5,654 nucleotides of DNA, from the NCBI GenBank assembly GCA_021790615.1, contig JAJYGW010000123.1, positions 1 to 5,654 on the forward strand. The letters run 5' to 3'. Below are positions 1-4,913 of this stretch, one piece after another. A program made the position numbers and the translations under genes. How positions within the stretch are numbered: position 1 is the first letter of the stretch; each line of letters begins with the position of its first letter. The notes below the pieces were generated by a model. That model did no database searches. It had not been told where the DNA came from and saw only the letters and a list, made by a program, of their open reading frames with translations. The stretch is from Actinomycetes bacterium. GTDB taxonomy: Bacteria; Actinomycetota; Acidimicrobiia; Acidimicrobiales; JAKAOS01.

Positions 1-50
1 CGCATCCGCCCGACGGCGCTCGCGAGGCCCCAGCGCAGGTTCGGGGTCAC
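1..50 (-). CDS. pstP: 5' end of a probable PP2C-type Ser/Thr protein phosphatase (PstP-like), partial
   Basis: Only the first 16 codons and two further bases are present. A GTG start at 50-48 overlaps the TGA stop of the upstream fhaB-like gene as GTGA. The peptide reads MTPNLRWGLASAVGRM, and the next codon begins CG, so it is probably Arg. PP2C phosphatases of the PstP/Stp type begin with a strand of the pattern 'g.atD.GrvR..NED', and 'GLASAVGRMR' fits that pattern. In actinobacteria the gene after fhaA-fhaB is typically pstP, which dephosphorylates Ser/Thr kinases and their targets, including FHA-bound partners. The call rests on a short peptide plus gene order. The metal-binding Asp residues lie outside the window, so it is an inference. 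The 4-bp overlap suggests translational coupling to fhaB. Confidence 0.55.
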   Translation of the reverse strand, partial: MTPNLRWGLASAVGRM

Positions 51-784
51 CGAGTTCGTTCCAGAACGGTCTTGCCCACTCCGAGCCGGTCCCCGACTGC
101 GAGCACCATTGGCGCCTCGATGCGGTGCCCGTTCACGAAGGTGCCGTTGGTCGAGTGCAGGTCCTCGACGACGAGCGCGCCCTCCCGGAGGGTCAGGCGC
201 GCGTGGATGCTCGAGGTGAAGCTGTCCTCGGCAATGCAGATTCCACAGCCCGGCGCCCGCCCGAGCGTCAGCTCCCCGGTGACGCCGAAGCGACGACGAC
301 TACCGGCAGGTTCCACGATCTCGAGCTCGGCGACGCGTTCGGCCCGCGCCGATGACCCGCCCCAGGGCGGGGACGGCGCTCGGGGAACGGCGGCAGGGGG
401 CCCGTCTCCCGGAAGTCCCACCATGGCGCCCGCAACTCCGCCGGTCGCCGCGCCCCCACCTGCAGGAACAGTGGCTCCGACGCCCCCGGGCCGGGGGGCT
501 GTGCCCGGCACGCCTCCGGAGCCATTCGTGCTGCCCACAGGCACTGCAGCCGCCCCAGAAACGGCTGCGCCCCCGGCAGGCACGCCCGCCGCGGCGGCGC
601 CTCTGCTGACTGCGTCGGCCTCGAGTCGCCGTGCGGGGTAGGGACGCTCGGGGATCGGGTCACGAGCCGGCTCCTGCGTGCGGCGAACCTCGACCCAGAC
701 GGCCCGCACCACGCGGAGGAAGAACAACCAGACCAGCGCAATCAAGAAGTACTTGAGGATGTTCAGCAGCTGGTCCGAGATCAT
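47..784 (-). CDS. fhaB: FhaB-type membrane-anchored FHA-domain protein
   Basis: A 245-aa protein. Residues 5-30 form one hydrophobic membrane segment (LLNILKYFLIALVWLFFL and following) with basic residues after it. Residues 60-145 are a low-complexity Ala/Gly/Pro/Val linker, probably disordered. Residues 152-245 are an FHA domain with the phosphothreonine-binding signatures GR (175-176), SSIHAR (191-196) and STNGTFVNG (211-219). FHA domains bind phosphothreonine peptides. The mycobacterial relative FhaB/FipA is a short membrane protein acting in cell division and wall control downstream of PknA/PknB. The family member I recall is about 155 aa, so the long linker is unusual here. The start ATG at 784 follows the fhaA stop after a single base, with only a weak GGGTGAG as ribosome site, so translation is probably coupled. 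Function follows the family; the binding partner is not visible. Confidence 0.85.
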   Translation of the reverse strand: MISDQLLNILKYFLIALVWLFFLRVVRAVWVEVRRTQEPARDPIPERPYPARRLEADAVSRGAAAAGVPAGGAAVSGAAAVPVGSTNGSGGVPGTAPRPGGVGATVPAGGGAATGGVAGAMVGLPGDGPPAAVPRAPSPPWGGSSARAERVAELEIVEPAGSRRRFGVTGELTLGRAPGCGICIAEDSFTSSIHARLTLREGALVVEDLHSTNGTFVNGHRIEAPMVLAVGDRLGVGKTVLERTR

Positions 785-785
785 C

Positions 786-1442
786 TCACCCGTCCCCGAA
801 CGCGATCGTCGTCCGACCCAGGGTGATCACGTCCCCGTCTCGTAACTGCTGGCTACTCACGCGCAACCCGTTCACCAGGGTACCGTTCGTCGACCCGAGG
901 TCGGTCACGATGACCTGGCCGTCGGATCGGTGTACCTCGGCGTGGCGCCGGCTCACGTTCGGGTCGGCGAGCACGAGGGTGCAGGTGGGGAGCCGCCCGA
1001 TCACGATCGGGTCGTCCTCGACGGCCAACTGCCTACCGTCAGGGAGCAGGAGGTGCGCGGGCGGAGGCGGGAGTTCGCCCTCCACGATCTTCGTCTCGAC
1101 GAGGAAGACCCCGGCTGCGAGGGTGGTGTCCTGGAGGAACTCCACCTCGACCGGGCCGGGGAGGGTGTAGTCCTCGTCCTCGACGTGCTCGTACGCGACC
1201 TGGACGAGCTCCCGGCTGAGCGTCTCGACCAGCGGCGCGAAGCGCTCGGCGTCGGGAGGGGAGAGGACCACCGAGAAGACGTTGGGCGCGATGAAACCGT
1301 GGACCCCGACCGCTCGCTGGAGATCCATCTCGCGAACGAGCCGACGTCCGATCTCGACCGGCTGCAGACCCCGCCGATTGGTCTTGGCGAAGGCGCCTTC
1401 GACGAGACGTTCCAGCCGGCGCTCGAAGCGTTCCAGTGCCAT
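786..1442 (-). CDS. fhaA: FhaA-type protein: DUF3662 domain plus C-terminal FHA domain
   Basis: A 218-aa soluble protein. Residues 1-120 match the FhaA N-terminal domain (DUF3662): 'FERRLERLVEGAFAK' at the start, a Gln-Pro-Val-Glu-Ile helix near 27-31 and 'IAPNVFSVVLSP' near 51-62. Residues about 130-215 are an FHA domain with IGR (148-150), SRRHAEV (164-170), STNGT (184-188) and NG (191-192). All the usual phosphothreonine-contact positions are present. In mycobacteria FhaA binds the phosphorylated pseudokinase domain of MviN/MurJ and slows peptidoglycan synthesis. That protein has a long linker (about 527 aa in all), while here the two domains are almost directly joined. The ATG at 1442 lacks a good Shine-Dalgarno sequence. 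A TAGGCT at 1458-1453 could serve as a -10 for a near-leaderless message. This is the first gene of the minus-strand unit. Confidence 0.88.
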   Translation of the reverse strand: MALERFERRLERLVEGAFAKTNRRGLQPVEIGRRLVREMDLQRAVGVHGFIAPNVFSVVLSPPDAERFAPLVETLSRELVQVAYEHVEDEDYTLPGPVEVEFLQDTTLAAGVFLVETKIVEGELPPPPAHLLLPDGRQLAVEDDPIVIGRLPTCTLVLADPNVSRRHAEVHRSDGQVIVTDLGSTNGTLVNGLRVSSQQLRDGDVITLGRTTIAFGDG

Positions 1443-1484
1443 GGCTTGCCAGAGCCTACCCAGACCGCAGGTGAGCCAGGATGC

Positions 1485-1495
1485 GCTAGTGTAGC
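1485..1495. promoter_or_regulatory. Candidate divergent -10 region between fhaA and tRNA-Leu
   Basis: The sequence GCTAGTGTAGC is an inverted repeat (GCTA arms around GTG). It contains TAGTGT (1487-1492) on the plus strand and TACACT (1493-1488) on the minus strand, both of the actinobacterial TAnnnT -10 type. The plus element would start transcription near 1499, a few bases before the tRNA at 1506. The minus element would start near 1481, about 40 bases before fhaA. No convincing -35 hexamer is seen for either direction, and the minus -35 would fall inside the tRNA gene. This is an inference from motif and position only. Confidence 0.33.
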
Positions 1496-1505
1496 CGGGC
1501 GCTGC

Positions 1506-1589
1506 GGGCGAGTGGCGAAATAGGCAGACGCGCAGGATTCAGGTTCCTGTGTCCGAAAGGACGTGGGGGTTCAAGTCCCCCCTCGCCCA
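1506..1589 (+). tRNA. tRNA-Leu (anticodon CAG)
   Basis: A complete class II tRNA of 84 nt. The acceptor stem GGGCGAG (1506-1512) pairs perfectly with CTCGCCC (1582-1588), with discriminator A at 1589, as expected for leucine rather than serine. The D stem is GCG/CGC (1515-1517 with 1529-1531) with GG at 1523-1524 in the loop. The anticodon stem is CAGGA/TCCTG (1533-1537 with 1545-1549) around loop TTCAGGT, giving anticodon CAG at 1540-1542, which reads CUG codons. The long variable arm is GTCC-GAAA-GGAC (1551-1562). The T arm is GGGGG-TTCAAGT-CCCCC (1565-1581). The 3' CCA is not encoded (CCG follows), so it must be added after transcription. CUG is expected to be a main Leu codon in such a GC-rich genome. 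Confidence 0.98.
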
Positions 1590-1618
1590 CCGCGAAAGTC
1601 CTGTTCAGCGTGGATCCT

Positions 1619-1653
1619 GTGGTCGGCTCAGGGGTGGACCTCCACCTGACCAC
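1619..1653 (+). terminator. Hairpin downstream of tRNA-Leu, possible terminator
   Basis: The outer stem GTGGTC (1619-1624) pairs perfectly with GACCAC (1648-1653). After a one-sided bulge of about seven bases, an inner stem GGTGG (1633-1637) pairs with CCACC (1642-1646) around loop ACCT. It lies 30 bases after the tRNA and is followed by a C-run rather than a U-tract. It is therefore not a canonical intrinsic terminator, although U-poor hairpins are common at actinobacterial gene ends. The structure is seen; its role is inferred. Confidence 0.38.
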
Positions 1654-1955
1654 TCCCCCTGGCGCTGCCTCGCCGTGGTTTGCGCGCGTCCATGCCGCGA
1701 CCGAGGGGCCACGTCCACCGCTCACCTCGCGCGGCCCTGCGCCTGGCCCGCCTTTCCGGGACTTCGAAGGGCTCGGTCACTCGGCGTGCTCGTAGCTCGT
1801 CGGCCGGTCGGCTGTCGCCTCTGGCGAAGTACCACGGCCGAGCTGGGCGCTGTCTGGACCGCTCCATAGACTCGGGTCCGACAGGGTTCGCGCCATCGGG
1901 CGCCGTCGGCTCGAGGGTGGGGAGCCCGGTGGGCGTGCGGTCGGTAGATCTGGGT

Positions 1956-1962
1956 AGGGGGG
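1956..1962 (+). promoter_or_regulatory. Ribosome binding site fixing the start of the toroid gene
   Basis: AGGGGGG ends six bases before the ATG at 1969. An in-frame TAG at 1945-1947 blocks any longer version, and no GTG or TTG lies between that stop and the ATG. The start of the downstream gene is therefore well constrained. Confidence 0.6.
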
Positions 1963-1968
1963 TTCTCG

Positions 1969-2913
1969 ATGGACCGCGAGCGGGCGGTGATCTTCGTGCG
2001 GGCGAACGGATCCCCTGCCGATGTCGCGCGGCTCCACTTCTTGGCAGCCCTGGCAGAAGGTTTTGGCGCTGGCTCGGACGGGAGCTCCACCTCCTGGATC
2101 GGCACCGGCCAGAACCTCGACGGTGGCTTCCCCTCGCGCTGGAGTGGCGCCAGCTCGAGCATCGACGCGACCTGCTTCCGGCTCGCCCAGGCCGAGTGGG
2201 CTCCGGGGCACGAACGTGTGGCGGGGGTGTCCGCTGCGCTCGACTTCCTCGTCGAACGGCAGGCGCCGCCGACGCCTGAGGACGCCGGTGGCTGGTGGGA
2301 GGAGGACCCGGTGCGAGCAGACTCCACCCCCCCATGGGCCCGGCCCGGAGACGCGGCTGCCCGCTTGTACCTGACGGCGAACGCTGGGTGCCGCCTGTTC
2401 CTCGGGCGGCGACGAGCGGGTGGGCTCGCGGCCGCTACGTGGGTCGAGACCGCCCTGGATGCGGGCGGCACGCCGCCAGCGGCGGTTTCCCAGTGGCTCG
2501 CGGCGGGTGCGCTCCTCCTGGCGGGTCGACCCAGTCGGGTGGGTTCTCTGCTCGAGGCGCTCGAGCCTGCCGTCGACCATCAGGACGGCGCGGGCCTTGC
2601 ATGGTTGCTCACCACGCTCCTCGTCGCAGGCGTCCGCCCAGACCATCGCCTCGTGGAGAGCGCTGCCTCCGCGCTCTCCGAACGTCAACGCCCCGACGGT
2701 GCGATCCCGAGCAGCGACGGCAACGGATTCGTCGTGCACGCAACGCTCGAGGCGCTCCGGGCCTTCGCGCTCATCGAGTCGAGCACCGACGGCAGCCAGC
2801 GTCTCCCCGGAGAACCCGAGTCGACGGTCCCCTCCGTCGGCTCGGCTCCCCGGCCGATGCCTGCCGACGGCTCGCTCTTGCACTCCACCCGTCCCCCCCG
2901 CCGATATGGCTGA
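1969..2913 (+). CDS. Alpha/alpha-toroid (prenyltransferase/squalene-cyclase repeat) protein, function unknown
   Basis: A 314-aa protein with no signal peptide or clear membrane helix. Three repeat-like units are visible: QNLDGGFPSRW (48-58) followed by SSIDATCFRLAQA; LDFLVERQ (91-98) leading to GGWW (107-110) and a helix with ARLYLTANA; and RQRPDGAIPSSDG (239-251) followed by VVHATLEALRAFAL. This Q..DGG(F/W) plus D.T...L pattern marks the prenyltransferase/squalene-cyclase alpha/alpha-toroid fold. The acidic DxDD motif of squalene-hopene cyclases is not seen, and the protein is about half the length of those cyclases, so triterpene cyclisation is unlikely. The last 45 residues are Pro/Ser/Arg-rich and probably disordered. 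The gene overlaps the next one by 8 bp, indicating an operon. It may be a shortened or binding-only toroid protein; the substrate is unknown. The fold call is fairly secure, the function is not. Confidence 0.75.
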   Translation: MDRERAVIFVRANGSPADVARLHFLAALAEGFGAGSDGSSTSWIGTGQNLDGGFPSRWSGASSSIDATCFRLAQAEWAPGHERVAGVSAALDFLVERQAPPTPEDAGGWWEEDPVRADSTPPWARPGDAAARLYLTANAGCRLFLGRRRAGGLAAATWVETALDAGGTPPAAVSQWLAAGALLLAGRPSRVGSLLEALEPAVDHQDGAGLAWLLTTLLVAGVRPDHRLVESAASALSERQRPDGAIPSSDGNGFVVHATLEALRAFALIESSTDGSQRLPGEPESTVPSVGSAPRPMPADGSLLHSTRPPRRYG

Positions 2914-3418
2914 CCCAGACGCCGAGATGGCGGGCCCCGGGGCCGAGGTGTGTGGCGGGCCCGAAACGCTGGCTGATGGGGTCCGGATCGTCGCCTACGA
3001 GGCCGCTCACCTCGAGGGGATCCTTCGGCTCTGCGCAGCGCAGGGCTGGCCGAGCCTCCCTTCGGACCCCGAGCGCGCCGGTCGGGCACTCTCGGCACCC
3101 GGCGTCACCACCGTGGTGGCGCTCCAGCACGGCGCCGTCGCCGGCTTCGCTCAGCTCCTCTCCGACGGGGAGCTGCAGGCGTACCTCGCGTTGGCCCTCG
3201 TGGCACCAACTTGTCGTGGGAGTGGCATCGGGCGATCCCTGGTCGAAGGGGCAACGCAGCGCGCCGGTGATGTCCGCGTCGACGTCCTCGCCTCCCCGGA
3301 TTCGACCGGCTTCTACGAGCGCTTCGCCCACAAGGTGATGCCCGGCTATCGCATCTATCCGGGTGTCGACACCAATCCGGGTGTCGATCCTGGCGTGGCG
3401 GCGCCGCCGTCTCCCTGA
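2906..3418 (+). CDS. GNAT-family N-acetyltransferase
   Basis: A 170-aa protein. Residues 26-150 fit the GNAT fold: VRIVAYEAAHLEGILRLC as beta1-alpha1, a central 'VVALQHGAVAGFAQLL' strand pair (70-85), then 'YLALALVAPTCRGSGIGR' with the acetyl-CoA pyrophosphate loop R-G-S-G-I-G at 104-109. Near the end, 'STGFYERFAHKVMPGYRIY' is the usual C-terminal 'FYe+.GF' region. The ATG at 2906 overlaps the stop of the toroid gene (ATGGCTGA). An in-frame ATG at 2927 is an alternative, and neither start has a clear ribosome site, so coupling to the upstream gene is likely. The 25 residues before the domain are acidic and low in complexity. The C-terminus carries a PGVD repeat. The acetyl acceptor (small amine, peptide or protein) cannot be told from the sequence. 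Confidence 0.85.
   Translation: MADPDAEMAGPGAEVCGGPETLADGVRIVAYEAAHLEGILRLCAAQGWPSLPSDPERAGRALSAPGVTTVVALQHGAVAGFAQLLSDGELQAYLALALVAPTCRGSGIGRSLVEGATQRAGDVRVDVLASPDSTGFYERFAHKVMPGYRIYPGVDTNPGVDPGVAAPPSP
3357..3387 (+). repeat. 13-bp direct repeat in the GNAT 3' end
   Basis: ATCCGGGTGTCGA occurs at 3357-3369 and again at 3375-3387, an 18-bp (six-codon) period. A degraded third unit, ATCCTGGCGTG, begins at 3387. The repeat encodes the tail PGVDTNPGVDPGV, which lies beyond the catalytic fold. It looks like a small in-frame tandem duplication. Confidence 0.8.
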
Positions 3419-3432
3419 GCGGCCTGCCTCGT

Positions 3433-3463
3433 CGGCGATCGCCGGCCCGTGTCCGGGTGCGGC
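3433..3463. terminator. Hairpin region between convergent genes, possible bidirectional terminator
   Basis: The 61-bp gap between the convergent GNAT and tldE genes contains the perfect palindrome CGGCGATCGCCG (3433-3444). A longer alternative stem runs from 3441 to 3463: GCCG and GCCCG on the left pair with CGGGT and CGGC on the right, with one bulged G and loop TGTC. The two structures share bases and cannot form together. There is no U-tract on either strand. The position supports a terminator for one or both sides, but this is inferred. Confidence 0.38.
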
Positions 3464-3479
3464 GGCCTCCCCCCGCTGC

Positions 3480-4913
3480 TCAGCGAGCGTCGCTCGGCGT
3501 GCTCATGTTGAACCCTGCGACCGACAACGCCGGCATCTCGGTGCGGTTGAACCACTCGCCCCACTCCCGGGAGAGCGCTGGCTGGCTGGCACCGGCGGCG
3601 GTCGCCCGGTCGAGGATGCCGATCGGGCTCTCGTTGAACCGGAAGTTGTTGACCGCAGCGACGACCTCCCCTCCCTCGACCAGGTAGACGCCGTCGCGCG
3701 TCAGCCCGGTGACCAGGAGCGTTGCCGGGTCGAGCTCCCGGAGGTACCAGAAGCAGGTCACCAGGAGTGCGTGCTCCGCACCCGCGACGAGCGACTCGGT
3801 GGAGCCGGTCCCGCCCGGATGGCGGAGTGTCACGTTGTCGATCCATGGTGCCGGGGCAACCCCCGCTGCCGCCGCGCCGGCGCGGTGGTAGCGCAGCTGG
3901 TGGAGCGTCCCGCCGGCGAGCCACTCGGTCGGGCCGAGTGGGAGACCATTGTCGAACACCGACTCGTCCTCTCCCGACGCGGCGGCAGCGACGAAGGGTG
4001 CGCAGGCCATGGTGGGGTGAGCGGGGTCGCTCGCGAAAGAGAAGGGCTGGCCGACGACCCGCTCGCCGAGCCGGGTCCCACCGCCCGGTGCCGAGAAGGC
4101 CGTGCGTCCCTCTTCGGCCCCCCGGCCCGAGAGTGCCCAGGCGAGCATCACTGCCAGGTCGGCGACCGCGTCCGGGGGGAGAATGGTCTCGTAGCGCCCC
4201 GGCGCCAGCTCCACCCGCCGCGCTCCCCAGGCCATCCGACGCTCGAGCTCCGCCCCGATCGCCGCCAGGTCCACCACCTTCCAGTCGGTGATCGCACGCC
4301 CCACCCACGAAGAGCCGTTCGCTCCGCGCTCGACGAGCTGGAGGTTCGCGTTCGGCTGCTCGTGGCGGAGCCTGAGGCCCGTGGAGGTGCCGAGGTAGGT
4401 CGTCTGCGCCCGATGCTCGGCGAAACCAGCAAGTTCACGCCCCTCAGCCGCCACCCGTCGGAACTGTTCGGGGAGCCCCCGCAGCACGGGCTCGAGCAGG
4501 GTAGGGGTCGCTGTTGCCGGCGGATCCTCGAAGCCACCAGGGACAGTCCCGCCCCACGCCTCCGGCCCGACCAGGGTGGACGTGTCCTCGGCTACGGGTG
4601 CACCAGCGGCCGCCGCCCGAGCGGCCTCCACGAGCGCGTCGACGTCTGCCGGGTCGCTCCCCACGCCGCTCGCCTGACCGGCGGCGATCCCGCCGGCCCG
4701 CCCGGCGGTGCCGGCGCGCTCGACGAACCGGAGCACGGTCGTCCGGCGGTCGCGGCGGTGCCCGTTGGTGGTCACCGTGTTCCGGGCGAAGCGCACTTCG
4801 ACCTCGTCCCGCTCCTCGACGAGCACGATGGCAGGCTCGCCCGCGAACGCAGCGAGCGCTCGCTCGATCACCGCTTGCGCCGGTAACAGGCCGGCTGGCC
4901 GGGCCGACGTCAA
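3480..4913 (-). CDS. tldE: TldE/PmbA-family subunit of TldD-TldE metalloprotease
   Basis: A 477-aa protein. The N-terminal domain includes 'VEVRFARNTVTTNG' (38-51), typical of the first PmbA/TldD domain. A middle region covers roughly 110-220, and the C-terminal domain contains 'DNGLPLGPTEWLAGGTLHQL' (321-340), 'NVTLRHPGG' (360-368) and 'VTGLTRDGVYLVEGGE' (401-416). The end, 'FNRTEMPALSVAGFNMST', is typical of actinobacterial members. No HExxxH motif is present, as expected for the non-catalytic partner. In E. coli, TldD and TldE form a heteromeric protease that degrades unfolded peptides, trims the microcin B17 precursor and degrades the CcdA antitoxin. The TTG at 4913 is chosen because TTGA overlaps the tldD stop and GGAGG lies seven bases upstream. 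GTG at 4871 is an alternative. The substrate in this organism is unknown. Confidence 0.9.
   Translation of the reverse strand: MTSARPAGLLPAQAVIERALAAFAGEPAIVLVEERDEVEVRFARNTVTTNGHRRDRRTTVLRFVERAGTAGRAGGIAAGQASGVGSDPADVDALVEAARAAAAGAPVAEDTSTLVGPEAWGGTVPGGFEDPPATATPTLLEPVLRGLPEQFRRVAAEGRELAGFAEHRAQTTYLGTSTGLRLRHEQPNANLQLVERGANGSSWVGRAITDWKVVDLAAIGAELERRMAWGARRVELAPGRYETILPPDAVADLAVMLAWALSGRGAEEGRTAFSAPGGGTRLGERVVGQPFSFASDPAHPTMACAPFVAAAASGEDESVFDNGLPLGPTEWLAGGTLHQLRYHRAGAAAAGVAPAPWIDNVTLRHPGGTGSTESLVAGAEHALLVTCFWYLRELDPATLLVTGLTRDGVYLVEGGEVVAAVNNFRFNESPIGILDRATAAGASQPALSREWGEWFNRTEMPALSVAGFNMSTPSDAR

Larger units (their letters stand above)
1590..1968. other. 379-bp intergenic stretch between tRNA-Leu and the toroid gene
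   Basis: No convincing gene is seen on either strand. The open frames here are Arg/Pro/Ser-rich readings typical of noncoding GC-rich DNA. The stretch holds the hairpin after the tRNA (1619-1653), a possible -10 element TAGACT at 1867-1872 without a good -35, and the ribosome site of the next gene at 1956-1962. A 39-codon minus-strand frame at 1777-1896 has a more balanced composition but no ribosome site. No direct repeats or attachment-site copy of the tRNA 3' end were noticed. Confidence 0.6.

Noticed and set aside
72..641. 189-codon plus-strand open frame
   Set aside because: It is antisense to fhaB and its Pro/Ala/Thr-rich composition mirrors the low-complexity linker of fhaB.
1486..1725. 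79-codon minus-strand open frame with a GGLEPPRPFGHRNLNPARLP-like peptide
   Set aside because: This peptide is the familiar false translation of the strand opposite a tRNA-Leu gene. The plus-strand tRNA fully explains it.
1777..1896. The small intergenic frame as a peptide precursor cut by TldD/TldE
   Set aside because: There is no Cys or Ser/Thr-rich core, no modification enzyme nearby, and the tldDE genes are separated by an unrelated operon. Nothing supports the link.
1506..1968. Integration site or genomic island next to the tRNA
   Set aside because: I found no integrase, no repeated copy of the tRNA 3' end and no change in base composition downstream.
1777..2883. 368-codon minus-strand open frame
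   Set aside because: It runs opposite the toroid gene with Arg-rich composition and no recognisable domain. Only its last 39 codons lie outside that gene.
2420..2905. Upstream extension of the GNAT frame
   Set aside because: The frame is open but translates to Ser/Arg-rich shadow sequence over the toroid gene. GNAT similarity begins only after 2906.
3363..4886. 507-codon plus-strand open frame
   Set aside because: It lies opposite tldE, is rich in Arg/Pro/Gly and shows no family motif. Long antisense frames are expected in GC-rich genes.
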